Shown: piece after piece, positions 11,440 through 22,563 of the stretch | How the letters are laid out: each line of letters opens with the position of its first letter | Numbering within the stretch: position 1 is the first letter of the stretch | NCBI GenBank assembly: GCA_035578905.1 | Contig: JAQJVL010000806.1 | Coordinates: 248,001-312,000, forward strand | Length of the DNA: 64,000 bases | Source of the DNA: Stictocephala bisonia | Taxonomy: Eukaryota; Arthropoda; Insecta; Hemiptera; Membracidae | Reading direction: 5' to 3' | Notes under the pieces: generated by a model | What the model was told of the DNA's origin: nothing | What the model saw: only the letters and a program-made list of their open reading frames with translations | The model's database searches: none | Translations under genes and position numbers: made by a program

Positions 11440-13170
11440 TCATGATTCATTTAGAACGTGTTCTACTAATTTTGATTTTTCTTTATTTTGTGTTTTGTAA
11501 TTATATATGTGTTCTTTGACTCTTGTACTTATAGGTCTAGAGGTTTGGCCAATGTAAGTTTTATTACATTCAGAATCAATTTTGTAAATTATATTTTTAG
11601 ATTCTTGAATTTTATTCTTAGGTTTTAATTTTGTTAAATGACTTCGAAGGTTATTAGTTGAACTAAAAGAAGTACGGTACAAATATTGAATTTTGAGTTG
11701 ATTTTTAAAATTTTTTCTGAAACCCCTTTTATATATGGAATTGTAATTATTGTAGTTAGAGACTTGGTATTTTCATTTTTCTTCTAATTTGAATTTTATT
11801 TTTTAATTTCGCCTTTTCAATTATGTTTATAGGGTAGTTATTATTTATTGATAATTTTGTAGTATGTTGTTCTGCCTTTAATTTATCTTCATCATTTGTT
11901 ACTAAATTATCTATTTTCTTAAATAAACTTTGAATCATTCCAATCTTTACATGTTGAGGGTGATTTGAAAAATAATTCATGTATTGTCCACTAAACTTTT
12001 TTTATGGTATAATGATGTAATAAGTTTATTTTCTGTTGATTTTGAAACTAACACATCTAGAAAAGGAATGTATTCATTATTTTCATTTTCTAATGTAAAT
12101 TTTATAGTTGGTCTCAAGTTATTTATATGATTTAAAATTTTTTTTTGAATTTCAGTTTGATCTTCCCATATGAAAAAAAATTCATCAACATCTCTGAGCC
12201 AGATTTTTGGTTTGGGATTCCAGTTAGTAAATGCAATTTTTTCTAAACGATCCATAAAAATGTTACTTAGTATTGGACTTAATACTCCGCCCATAGGTAA
12301 ACCTGAAATTTGGCTACAAAAATGTTCTTCATATTGAAAGTAGTTGTTTGTAACACATATAGTCAGAAGTTCTAATATACAACAAACTGATAATTTTCTT
12401 CTCTCTTTGAGATTAGCATCTTGTTCTAATAAATTATTTGTTATTCTTAACACTTCTGGAACAGGTACATTTGTAAATAAACTAGTTACATCATAGCTGA
12501 CTAGAATATCTTGACAATGAATCTGTATTTTGTTTATTTTTTCAATAAAGTCTTCTGAATTTTTTAAATAAGATGTACAATTACCAAATAAGGGATTTAG
12601 GATGGGTAACAAAAATTTTGATAATTTATATGTAGGTGAATTAATTGAACTTACTATGGGTCTCAGGGGAATTAAATCTTTGTCAAGTTTAGGAAGTCAA
12701 CAAAGATGAGGGGGTTTAGAATATTGTGGACTTAATTTTATGACAAGAGGTTTCCAAGTTCATTTTCAAAATCTTTAAGTTTAATTTTAATAGTTTTCAA
12801 TTTTTGTTGTAGGATCTTTTTTTAATTGGGAATATTCACCAGAATTTATTAGTTGTTTAACTTTTTCATCATAGTCTTCTTTATCTAAAATGACCGTAAT
12901 TTTACCTTTATCTGCTGGAAGAATTACTATAGATTCAACAGATCGAAGAGATTTTAGAGCATTTAGTTCAGGATTTGAAGTATTACTTTTAGGTTTCTTT
13001 GTATTTTCATGAGTTTGTCTAATCATTGCTCGATAGTAATCTCTTTGATCAGATGGTAAAAGATTAGCAGCAGAGTCTGTTGGCATGACAATATCAATAT
13101 TTGAAAAATGTGTTTTTCAAATTGAAAAATTTAAACCATTATTTGATAAACTCAATTCTTCATTATTTAA
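11440..13170 (-). pseudogene. Penelope-like RT and GIY-YIG endonuclease, 3' part
   Basis: The order on the minus strand is: a segment with LPADKGKITVILDKEDYDEK (12787-13086), the RT core with VSYDVTSLFTNVPVPE and SGLPMGGVLSPILSNIFM (11977-12612), a thumb/linker segment (11756-11980), and a GIY-YIG nuclease with IIYKIDSECNKTYIGQTSR and STRVKEHI (11440-11682). The catalytic YxDD box, usually RYVDD in this family, reads LRDVDEFFF here, so both flanking positions are altered. Several frame changes and stops separate the segments. In working elements this single protein nicks target DNA and primes reverse transcription. Confidence 0.88.
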
Positions 13171-13185
13171 CACATTCAATGCGTC

Positions 13186-13430
13186 ACGAGTAACGGGTTA
13201 CTCGTGTCGCAACTTAATTCTGTGCAAAGGAAAAATTACAAATAATCATTTCAGTGCGTTTTGTGTATTTCCTGAACTATTTGATTGATTTAAATGAAAA
13301 TTGTATTGCCATAATTATTTTTCAAATAGTTATAAAAAGTAGTTATCGCAATACGAGCAACGGGTTACTCGTGACGCACTAGAGAAGTAACTATCTAATT
13401 TGTGTGAGCAACGAGTAACCGGTTACTCGT
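13186..13430. repeat. Left subterminal palindromes of the piggyBac (3 copies)
   Basis: Near-perfect 20 bp palindromes lie at 13186-13205 (ACGAGTAACGGGTTACTCGT), 13353-13372 and 13411-13430 (ACGAGTAACCGGTTACTCGT). They sit between the terminal inverted repeat and the transposase start, the position where transposase-binding repeats are expected. Confidence 0.85.
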
Positions 13431-13584
13431 TAGTTTGCAAATTCGCCGCTATAAGCACTAGTTTACGTGTCATTTGCCGCCATATTGGCAATAAGACGAC
13501 GCGAATACTTTGCTTGTTGATGCTTGGTGTGTTGTTTAAACGACCATTTTATAGCTTTTTTAAAGTTTTGCGCTAGTTTTCACG

Positions 13585-15595
13585 ATGAGTACGCAAGAAG
13601 ATGACGACCCGCCAAGGGCAAAACAATGTAGGCGTAGTTTAGTGCTCGTAAGTAATACGGACATGCTAGAAGATCTAGTAAATGACGAGTTAGCATCTGA
13701 CAATCTAAGTAGCATTGATCGTGATATTTTTGGCAGTGGCAGTGAGGAAGAACTTTTAGATTTTGACGGAAGTGAAATAGAAGACCCCAACTATGAACCA
13801 GACATTGATAATTTTGATGCTACGAGTGGAGAGTCATCTTTAGATAACGAAGAAGGTGATTTTGTTATTAATAGTCAGAGAGCTGTATTAACTATTTCTG
13901 CATTACATACTAGCAGTAGTCGTCCTGGTGGCAGTGGAAATCTTGATGGCAGCAGTGGATCTGATGGCAGTGGCGAACCCAGTGGCAGTGGTCATCCTGG
14001 TGGCAGTAGTCGTCCTATTGGCAGTGGCAGTGGCAGAAGTATGGTTGCTTGCTAAAGTGAATGTATTTGGAATAACGATGATGCACAGTTTGTTCTTCCA
14101 GAGTCATGTTATTTTTCTGATTACCCTGAAGAGGCACAGGTTACAGAAGATTTTTCCAATGCTTCGCCTATACAAGTATATTGTCACTTTATCGATGATG
14201 ATCTTTGGAGCTACATAGTACAAGAAACTAACAGGTACGCCTTTCAACATATATCAACTGTTGAATTAGATGATAAGTCTAGAGTTAAGGAATGGCAACC
14301 AACAGACGTTCCTGAAATGAAAAAGTTTGTCGGAATCCTCATTTGTATGGATTTAGTACAATGCCCACATATAAACTTATATTGGTCAAAAAATAGTTTG
14401 TACGAAAATACACTGATAAAAAGTGTGATGACTAGGGATAGATTCCTCTTACTAAATAAGTTCTGGCATTTTACAGACAACTTGCAAGTACAGAATGACC
14501 CAAATGATCGGTTAGTAAAAGTAAGGACTATTGTTGAATATTTAAATTCAGCATTCATGGGCACACTGATTCCAGGTAAAGACTTAGTTATTGATGAGTC
14601 AATGGTTCCCTGGCGAGGCAGGCTACTGTTTCGTCAATATATTAAAAACAAAGCACACAAATATGGTGTAAAACTTTTCAAACTACGCACCATTGATGGC
14701 TATACCTTACGCATAATTGTGTACGCTGGTAAACAGGGCATTCAAGTAGTAGTTTTGGACACACCTACGATGTAGTAATGGAGTTATTGGGAGAGTTCAA
14801 TGAGGGTGGGGTACATTTTGAAGGCTATCTAAACCAAGGTAGAACACTGTATACTGATAACTTTTACACCGGTGTTCCTGTAGCAGAAAAACTAATGGAA
14901 AGTAAAACTCGATTATGTGGTACAGTCAATTCAAATCGCCGAGGAATGCCAGAGAAAATCAAAGACAAAATTGGTAAGGGACAATGTATAGGCTTTAAAT
15001 GCCAGCATGGCACTAAAGTAATAAAGTGGCATGATAAAAGGGATGTTACAATGTTGACCACCACTTCAGATCAAAACAGCAACCTGGTAGATAGTGGAAA
15101 AAAGAACAGAAAACATGAGACTGTATACAAGCCACAATGTGTACTTGATTATAATTTGGCAAAAAAAGGCGTCGACTATAGTGACCAAATGGGCTCCAAA
15201 CGCTTAGAAAAACCCAAAAATGGTACAAGAAGGTGGCTGTGGAATTATTAACAAGTACAACCGTAGTCAATTCATGGATAGTTTTTGGGAAGTCTACTGG
15301 AAATAAAATGCCCCTTATCAAGTTTAGAGAAATTCTGGCTAGACAGTTGATGGATAAAAGTGAAGGACTATTAGCTGCAAGTCCATTTAGGAAGAAGCCT
15401 CACACTCTAGTGAAAAAAGAGGGACCTGTGCGAAAAACAAAGCGTCGATGTGTAGAGTGTTATAAGAAACACAGGGGAGAGAAAATGTCCTCAAAAGAAG
15501 CAGACAAGTTAACTAAACAAGTAAACACTTACTGCCAACATTGTCCTGGAGAACCACACATGTGTTTAGACTGCTTCAATAGCACACACAAGTAA
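13585..15595 (+). pseudogene. piggyBac transposase with one stop and two frameshifts
   Basis: The ATG at 13585 begins an acidic N-terminus, then a Gly/Ser-rich stretch (about residues 110-152) built from GGCAGTGG-like repeats. An in-frame TAA lies at 14053-14055; the same frame then continues through LWSYIVQETNRYAFQ. The core follows: IDESMVPWRG (first Asp), LYTDNFYTG (second Asp) and GVDYSDQM (third Asp), so all three catalytic residues are present. Frameshifts near 14768 and 15197 break the core. The C-terminal Cys-rich domain has KRRCVECYKKH and YCQHCPGEPHMCLDCFNSTHK before the stop at 15593-15595. The final 71 bp repeat unit starts inside this last domain. The enzyme would move TTAA-flanked DNA, but this copy is dead. 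Confidence 0.92.
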
Positions 15596-16797
15596 ACACT
15601 TACTGCCAACATTGTCCTGGAGAACCACACATGTGTTTAGACTGCTTCAATAGCACACACAAGTAAACACTTACTGCCAACATTGTCCTGGAGAACCACA
15701 CATGTGTTTAGACTGCTTCAATAGCACACACAAGTAAACACTTACTGCCAACATTGTCCTGGAGAACCACACATGTGTTTAGACTGCTTCAATAGCACAC
15801 ACAAGTAAACACTTACTGCCAACATTGTCCTGGAGAACCACACATGTGTTTAGACTGCTTCAATAGCACACACAAGTAAACACTTACTGCCAACATTGTC
15901 CTGGAGAACCACACTTGTGTTTAGACTGCTTCAATAGCACACACAAGTAAACACTTACTGCCAACATTGTCCTGGAGAACCACACATGTGTTTAGACTGC
16001 TTCAATAGCACACACAAGTAAACACTTACTGCCAACATTGTCCTGGAGAACCACACACGTGTTTAGACTGCTTCAATAGCACACACAAGTAAACACTTAC
16101 TGCCAACATTGTCCTGGAGAACCACACGTGTGTTTAGACTGCTTCAATAGCACACACAAGTAAACACTTACTGCCAACATTGTCCTGGAGAACCACACAC
16201 GTGTTTAGACTGCTTCAATAGCACACACAAGTAAACACTTACTGCCAACATTGTCCTGGAGAACCACACGTGTGTTTAGACTGCTTCAATAGCACACACA
16301 AGTAAACACTTACTGCCAACATTGTCCTGGAGAACCACACACGTGTTTAGACTGCTTCAATAGCACACACAAGTAAACACTTACTGCCAACATTGTCCTG
16401 GAGAACCACACACGTGTTTAGACTGCTTCAATAGCACACACAAGTAAACACTTACTGCCAACATTGTCCTGGAGAACCACACACGTGTTTAGACTGCTTC
16501 AATAGCACACACAAGTAAACACTTACTGCCAACATTGTCCTGGAGAACCACACGTGTGTTTAGACTGCTTCAATAGCACACACAAGTAAACACTTACTGC
16601 CAACATTGTCCTGGAGAACCACACACGTGTTTAGACTGCTTCAATAGCACACACAAGTAAACACTTACTGCCAACATTGTCCTGGAGAACCACACACGTG
16701 TTTAGACTGCTTCAATAGCACACACAAGTAAACACTTACTGCCAACATTGTCCTGGAGAACCACACACGTGTTTAGACTGCTTCAATAGCACACACA
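15520..16797 (+). repeat. Minisatellite: 18 copies of a 71 bp unit
   Basis: Eighteen uninterrupted 71 bp units begin at 15520, 15591, 15662 and so on, ending exactly at 16797. The first copy is the end of the transposase gene: it encodes the last Cys-rich zinc-ligand segment (CQHCPGEPHMCLDCFNS) and the stop. Variation is concentrated in one spot, CACACATGTGT / CACACACGTGT / CACACGTGTGT; the later copies carry the CG forms. Because 71 is not a multiple of 3, the copies after the first cannot extend the protein. Confidence 0.97.
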
Positions 16798-16860
16798 AGT
16801 AGGTCATCAAATAACTTATTGTGCATTATTGTGAATTTCCCAAACAATTTAACGTAATTT

Positions 16861-17343
16861 AACATTATTTTTAATGTTAGGTATTAATTTGTTGCAGCAT
16901 TCTTAATTTTAATTATTATATCTGATGGTATTATATTTCGTTTATTATTATTAATTCCAAAGATAGAAATAACATGTTTCCTAATTTTAGTTGTTATTAC
17001 AATAATTCCATAAAGTATCAGTAATTATGGTACAGGTACCTAAATTTTTATTTTGTAAGTTGTTATTTTCACCGTTTGTTTTTTACAGTGTGCTATTCAT
17101 TAACATTATTTTTAATATTAGGTACGGTATTATTTTGTTGCAGCATTCTTAATTTTAATTATTATTTCTGATGGTATTCTGTTTCTTTTATAATTATTAT
17201 TTCCAAAGATGGAAATAACATGTTTTCTAATTTTAGTTGTTATTACAATAATTCCAAAAAGTATCAGTAATTATGGTACAGGTACATTTTCATTTTGTAA
17301 GTTGTTATTTTCACCGTTTGTTTTTTACAGTGTGCTACTCATT
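16861..17343. repeat. Tandem duplication, about 246 bp period
   Basis: Two diverged copies of piggyBac 3' non-coding DNA lie head to tail; for example GTTGCAGCATTCTTAATTTT occurs at 16891 and again at 17137. Confidence 0.8.
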
Positions 17344-17491
17344 AAAATTGTAAAACAAACACAGTAATGAATTGTGTTGTTATTCTTTTTCCTTTTGATT
17401 TTTAATTATAATCTACTTTATAAATAAATTAAGGAAAAACAAACATGTTCTGAGTTTGTTTCAAACAACTAGTACATTAGTTGGGTTTGTA

Positions 17492-17825
17492 ACTAGTAAC
17501 TGGTTACTCGTGCAATGGCGTCCGATAAATAAATTAACGAAAAAAACACATGTCCTGTGCATAAAGTAATGCTTTTCGTTTTAAACAATTAGTACATTAT
17601 TCGGGTGCGGAACGAGTAACGTGTTACTCGTGCGATGGCGTCCGATTCAGCTACTGACTTGCCACATTGACAACAAGGATGTGATAGTTCTTCTAAACTC
17701 ACCTAGAGCGCTCTATTGCATTCGGCCGCTGAGAAATGATGCAAAGAAATATGGCCGTGATACGAGTAACCCGTTACTCGCGACGCACAGCGATTCTATA
17801 CATGTACGAGTAACCGGTTACTCGT
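17492..17825. repeat. Right subterminal palindromes of the piggyBac (4 copies)
   Basis: Copies of the same 20 bp palindrome as on the left lie at 17492-17511, 17612-17631, 17762-17781 and 17806-17825. The first two are part of a diverged tandem duplication of about 120 bp that also includes ATGGCGTCCGA. Confidence 0.85.
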
Positions 17826-17873
17826 AACGCACCCAGGAAAGTTTTAATATTTACTGCCAACGCAGTGAACGTG

Positions 17874-18345
17874 TTAATGCCTTTTTGGAGAGGTTAACTA
17901 CAAAAGGATTATCACAAGTATTTTCATTTGTTTCAGAAGTTTAATTATTTTCATAAAAAGGACTTTGTTTTCAGTAAAGCTTTTCAATCTTCTTTACTTG
18001 TTTAGTATACACGTTGTAAATCATGACATTGATCATTTCAAAAGTATCACTTAACAATATATAAAATTGTATTAAATGTAATAAATAATAGTTAAAAGTC
18101 CATAAATAATTTTGAGATAAACGCTTACATTGTCTCTTAACTTATACCAATATTTAATTTTGAGATAAACGCTTACATTGTCTCTTAACTTATACCAATA
18201 TTTAATTTTGAGATAAACGCTTACATTGTCTCTTAACTTATACCAATATTTAATTTCTTCATTTAACCAAGTTTGTTTCGCTTTTTTTAATGTATATTTT
18301 GAGGAATGAGATTTACTGTTAATTTTGATTTGTATATAGTTAGGA
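17874..18345 (-). pseudogene. Penelope-like element ORF, N-terminal part
   Basis: The minus-strand frame from about 18345 reads KAKQTWLNEEIKYWYKL, then an in-frame 16-residue repeat, then weakly conserved sequence down to FVVNLSKKAL at the piggyBac junction. If the piggyBac and one TTAA are ignored, this frame continues directly into NNEELSLSNNGLNFSI on the other side, the usual motif in this family before the RT. Confidence 0.75.
18111..18254 (-). repeat. Three tandem 48 bp units within the Penelope ORF
   Basis: Exact 48 bp copies lie at 18111-18158, 18159-18206 and 18207-18254. Each encodes 16 residues (IKYWYKLRDNVSVYLK) in the same open minus-strand frame, so the repeats lengthen the protein without breaking it. 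Confidence 0.92.
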
Positions 18346-18479
18346 AAATACTTAACTTATGGCATTGACTGTTGAACCAAATGTGTTGAGTACATAGCCT
18401 CTGTTTTGTTTTTAGTTTTCTGTAGAGCACACAGTTTATCCGTGAAAAGAAAAGAAAAAAGGTTATATATTGTAAACTT

Positions 18480-19010
18480 TAATATTAAAGGTACAATTTT
18501 GTGTGTTACGTGATTAAAATAGCAGGCAACTGTAGTGTATGTAGTGCTACATATGAAAATAATGCTGAAAGTGTTAAATGTGCGGGAGAATGTGGGCAAT
18601 ACTGCCATTTAAAGTGCTTGACCAGTCAGTCAGACAACGTTAAAACGTGTGCAGCAAAAAAAGATTGGTATTTGTGATGTGTGTAAAAAAGGGAAAATAC
18701 GTCATCTACGGGGAGCAGCAAAGCCTCGGCGACAAGCTCGACGCTTACAAAAGAATTTCTCAATCAATTTGAAGAATTCAAACAGTCTGTCCAATTTCTA
18801 TCCGTAGTGTGAGTTTAATTTTAAGTTTGTACAGTCAGCTGACCTCAACAAACAGATCAGGTGTCCTGCCCCCTTCTATAGTATCCTCAGTTCAGTCGCC
18901 AATTTCAACAATTGGCAGGGCTATAAGGGGCAATATTCCACTTAAAAAGACAAAAGAGTTCCTCCTGGTTCTCATGAGAACTCATTGATCTTCTTAAAAG
19001 AAAATGAGGT
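18480..19010 (+). pseudogene. LINE ORF1 5' fragment with a PHD finger
   Basis: The plus strand encodes CSVCSATYENNAESVKC, then ECGQYCHLKC and, after a frame change near 18673, CDVCKKGKI. The spacing of Cys and His ligands is that of a PHD finger. It is followed by a helical stretch (LTKEFLNQFEEFKQSVQFLS), as in ORF1 of CR1-group retrotransposons. The fragment stops short of host exon 19048-19173. It may be the separated 5' part of a LINE like the one at 19525-23580. Confidence 0.7.
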
Positions 19011-19047
19011 ACTCAGATTAAACATTAGCGTGTTACATAACATTTAC

Positions 19048-19173
19048 CTCAATATGTTCCTTTATTTTAACTCTGATATCTTTGTTCACAACCACGTTTT
19101 CTTTATGATTCCAATCTTTTTTCTTTGTTTTTGTTGATTCCATGCTGTTTTGAGTGTCAAGATTTTCAGCAGC
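19048..19173 (-). CDS. Phase-0 linker exon preceding forkhead B (42 codons)
   Basis: The exon is flanked by ATGTTTCAG (acceptor) and GAG|GTAAATG (donor). It encodes 42 basic residues beginning AAENLDTQNSMES and ending RVKIKEHIE. It has the same length (126 nt) and phase as exons 44060-44185 and 38673-38798, and shares with them and with 35238-35390 an opening of the form Thr/Ala-x-x-Asn-Leu. Its ending resembles the last residues of exon 62412-62519 (RIEEHLK), which lies upstream of forkhead A. No known domain. Confidence 0.6.
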
Positions 19174-19545
19174 CTGAAACATGATGAATTGGAGTGTTAA
19201 ACCCAAAGGATATCTGTACACAACAAAACAATGTGAAAGCCAGGAAAATATATGTTATGGAAGAAATAAAGGGGAAGCTCAACCCTAGACATGACAATGG
19301 TGTTCACTCTGTAGTGACAGGCACTTTTAGCTGCCTTTGACAAGCACAAAATTGAAAATTTGAACAAACATATTTATTTACAAATACCTGTGTATAGCAT
19401 GTTTTATTCAGGAATACATTTTCTATATTAAAATATTATTTTCTGTCTTGATTTATTTGTTTACAATAAACCTTTCATATAAAGTATTACAAAAAAATAT
19501 TTTTCAAAAAGTAAAATTATAAATTTTGCAAACTCAAGCACAAAT

Positions 19546-20460
19546 ACCAGATTACTGGAGCTTCATCTCTTGTCGCATCATCTTTACACAAACCATGGCA
19601 TGCACTTTAATAAAAAAGGAAAAAGAAAAGTTGATGAGGAAATCTTAAAAATACTTCTACACTTTCACACTGATCCGATTGCTGCTAAAGACCTGAAGAT
19701 AAAGCAACCTAAGGCAAGTAGAGTGCCTATCAGTGTCATTGAGGCCAACATGGACACAGTTATCAAAACCTAAGAGATGAGGAAAATATTGCCTTCGCCC
19801 ACTGTATCTCGGCAGGCGTTGATAGTGACAGACATATGAGTGCCGTTGTGGCGACAGTATTTAAAACGCATTTTGGCAGTCCTTCGGCATCAAATTTTGT
19901 TGACAGTCATTTAACTTATCAACAAATCAATCTCAAGTGTCGGTATCTGATTGATTTGCCAAGCAAAGCCAGAACAAATTGTGACAAAGCCAGAATTTGA
20001 TTCAAAACCAACTCTTGAAGATTATGATATGGCGTTTGAAAACCTCAAAAAGGACTTTCAACACCGTGGTCTGAACTTTCTGGTATGCTCACCAATGGGT
20101 TGCGTAAGAGATAACATCCCTCTTGAACATTTTGCCACCGATCTGATTAAATTCCAACGAAGACAGAGACTCAAGTCCAAATTATTGTATATGACGAACA
20201 TACTACGAGAGTTCTACTAAAGGGATCTTCATATAAAGACTTTGTGAAGTGTCTACGTTGGTGCTTTGTCTCTAATACAGAGCAAACGAATTAGTAGTCA
20301 ACGCACTTCAACTGAAAGCTTGTCTCCGGTCAAAAACTACATTCCACCTGTACCTCGACCTAGCACACCTTTACTTTCTCAACCTGCTCTATCTTGTAAC
20401 TCTAGACTAGATAGCAATAGTTTTTTAGAGGATCTGGAAACAAAAAAGGAAAAAAATTAA
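19546..20460 (+). pseudogene. LINE ORF1: esterase block V plus macro domain
   Basis: The frame opens with LYTNHGMHFNKKGKRKV, the block carrying the catalytic His of SGNH/GDSL esterases. A macro domain follows, spread over shifted frames: IAFAHCIS and HMSAVVATVFKTHFG (about 19785-19885), IVTKPEFDSKPT (about 19979-20015) and FLVCSPMGCVRDNI (about 20080-20115). The equivalents of the TARG1 catalytic Lys (in TKP) and Asp (in GCVRDN) are kept. A proline-rich tail (20266-20460) ends the ORF. At least two frameshifts and several stops make it a pseudogene. Confidence 0.8.
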
Positions 20461-20489
20461 TCTCTGAAAGATGCCCAATTACTATTGAT

Positions 20490-22532
20490 GAAAAAAGTCA
20501 AACTAAAAGACCTGCTTTACTACATTATAATATCCAAGGTATCAAGGGAAAATTTGACGAACTGGAAATATTATTATTAAAATTTAATTATGATGTTCAG
20601 ATATTTTGCCTCAATGAACACAACATAAGCCACTCCAATCAACTTTTTTTTAAACAAATTAAATGGTTTCAAATTAGCAGATGGTTTTTTTAGAAATAAT
20701 TCAAGAGGTGGGTCCTGTATTCTAACAAAAAATCATTTACAAATCGTACACAGACCTGATCTTCAAAACTAAACGAAGAATATATATTTGAAGGTTCTTA
20801 CACAGAAATAAAATCACTAAACCGCCTAGTTGTGGCAATATACAGAACACCAGACTCTATGACTGACATGTTCATTAACAAATTAAAACTTCTAATGCAA
20901 ACACTAGAAAAGGAAGTAAAAACAAAACATATTGCCATTGCCGCAGACTTTAATATTAATTTGTTAAAAAAGAACACATTTTCAGAATCATTTGAGAACC
21001 TAGCAAAAGAATTTGGTTATGATATTAATAACAAAAAACCAACAAGAATAACAGTTAGATCAAAAAGCTGTATAGATAATATTTTAACAACTTTAAATTG
21101 GGGCAACAACAGTATACCCACACTGACTGACCCTGGTCTCTCAGACCATAATATACTTTTAATTTCTTTGCCAATTTCCAAAAATATTGAAGTTCATACT
21201 AAAAACAATACAAAAAAATATTAGAATTTGCTATGAAGAAAATTTGTGTCAATTCTTAAATAATCTAGAGCAAGAAATGCAGAAATTCTGCTTTTTAGAT
21301 TGTATTGAATCAAATTATAAATGTTTTCTTAGTAAATTTATGTTGTGTATGAATGAGTCATTCCCACTAAAAACAGTTAAACTTAATACTGAGAAAAAAG
21401 TAAAGTGGATCACTCAAGGAATAAGAATATCTGCAAAAAGAAAAAGAGACCTGCATTTAACGGCAAAACAAATAAAAATCTAGGTTTCCAAAATTATGTC
21501 AAGAAATACAAAAAATGCTTTAAAAAAGTAGTATCAATTGCGAAAATTATGGTAAATGAGAATTTTATAATTAATGCAAAAAATAAGTCAAAGGTCACTT
21601 GGGCAATTGTAAAAAGTGAATTAGGTATTAAAAACAGCAGGGATAGTAAAGTTGTTCTAAATATTAAAGGTAATGAAATTAGTAACTATACATAGAACTA
21701 TACATATTACTGCTGAACAGTTTAACTCACACTTTGTTAATGTTGTTAGTTTATTAGATATACCTAAGAGAGTAGACATAGTTTACAATGGAAATGATAG
21801 ATCAAATAGCAAAGTACCAATATTGAGTTTGTCTCTGCGAATGAGGTAGAAAAGATAATTCTTAGTTTAAAAAACAGTAAAGCATGTGGTTGGGATGGTA
21901 TCCCTGTATCATTGCTGAGACTTTCTTCTCAAATAATAAGTCCTATCTTGACCAGACTAATTAATCAATCATTTCTTCTTGGACATTATCCCTCTAAATT
22001 AAAACAATCTGAAGTTATACCTGTGTTTAAGAGGAAAGAATCAGCTAATAACATATCAAACTACCGACCTATCTCCTTATTGAGCAACATTTCAAAAATT
22101 TTTGAAAAAACAATTCATTCTAGGTTGACAACATTTTTGGAACAAAATAAATTAATCTGTGATGAACAGTATGGTTTCAGAAAAAAACAGAAACACAGAG
22201 TTAGCTTTGGTTTTCTTTGTGAATAAAGTTTCGGTGGCTTTGGATGGGTCACAGTCTACCGCAGATATATTCTGTGGCCTATCAAAGGCCTTCGACTGTG
22301 TAAACCACAAATTACTCCTTTCAAAATTATTCAAACAAGGAATTAGAGGACAAGCAATAAATTACTTAAAATCATATTTAAAAGGTAGAAGACAGAGAAC
22401 TGTTATTCAAGAAAACTCTCTTAAAGTTACATCTGACTGGGAAAATATTAGGTTTGGTGTTCCACAGGGTTTGGGACCAACCCTTTTTCTTATTTATATT
22501 AATGACTTACCATGTAGTATGCCTAACTCACG

Positions 22533-22563
<31 letters not shown>

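Larger units (their letters stand above)
13171..17873 (+). mobile_element. piggyBac transposon, 4.7 kb, inside the Penelope ORF
   Basis: The element is flanked by TTAA (13167-13170 and 17874-17877), with inverted ends CACATTCAATGCG and CACGTTCACTGCG. Both ends carry several copies of a 20 bp palindrome related to ACGAGTAACCGGTTACTCGT. The interior holds a broken transposase (13585-15595), an 18-copy 71 bp minisatellite (15520-16797) and duplicated 3' non-coding sequence (16861-17343). It is larger than typical piggyBacs (about 2.5 kb), mainly because of the minisatellite and duplications. Confidence 0.93.
11040..18345 (-). mobile_element. Penelope-like retroelement, split by a piggyBac
   Basis: The minus strand encodes a Penelope-type reverse transcriptase followed by a GIY-YIG endonuclease. 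The coding region begins near 18345, is interrupted at 17874 by a piggyBac insertion (13171-17873), resumes at 13166 and runs to about 11440. Beyond it, 11040-11130 resembles the 3' tail of such elements, including a GGCATCATCAG motif. Exact termini were not found. Frameshifts and stops show the copy is dead. Confidence 0.85.

Noticed and set aside
13085..13288. Plus-strand frame starting at 13085
   Set aside because: It crosses from the Penelope element into the piggyBac end across the TTAA and is therefore a chance frame.
15520..16797. Regular 71 bp repeats resembling a CRISPR-like array
   Set aside because: There are no unique spacers; the whole unit repeats and the first copy is transposase coding sequence. 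It is a minisatellite in a eukaryotic genome.
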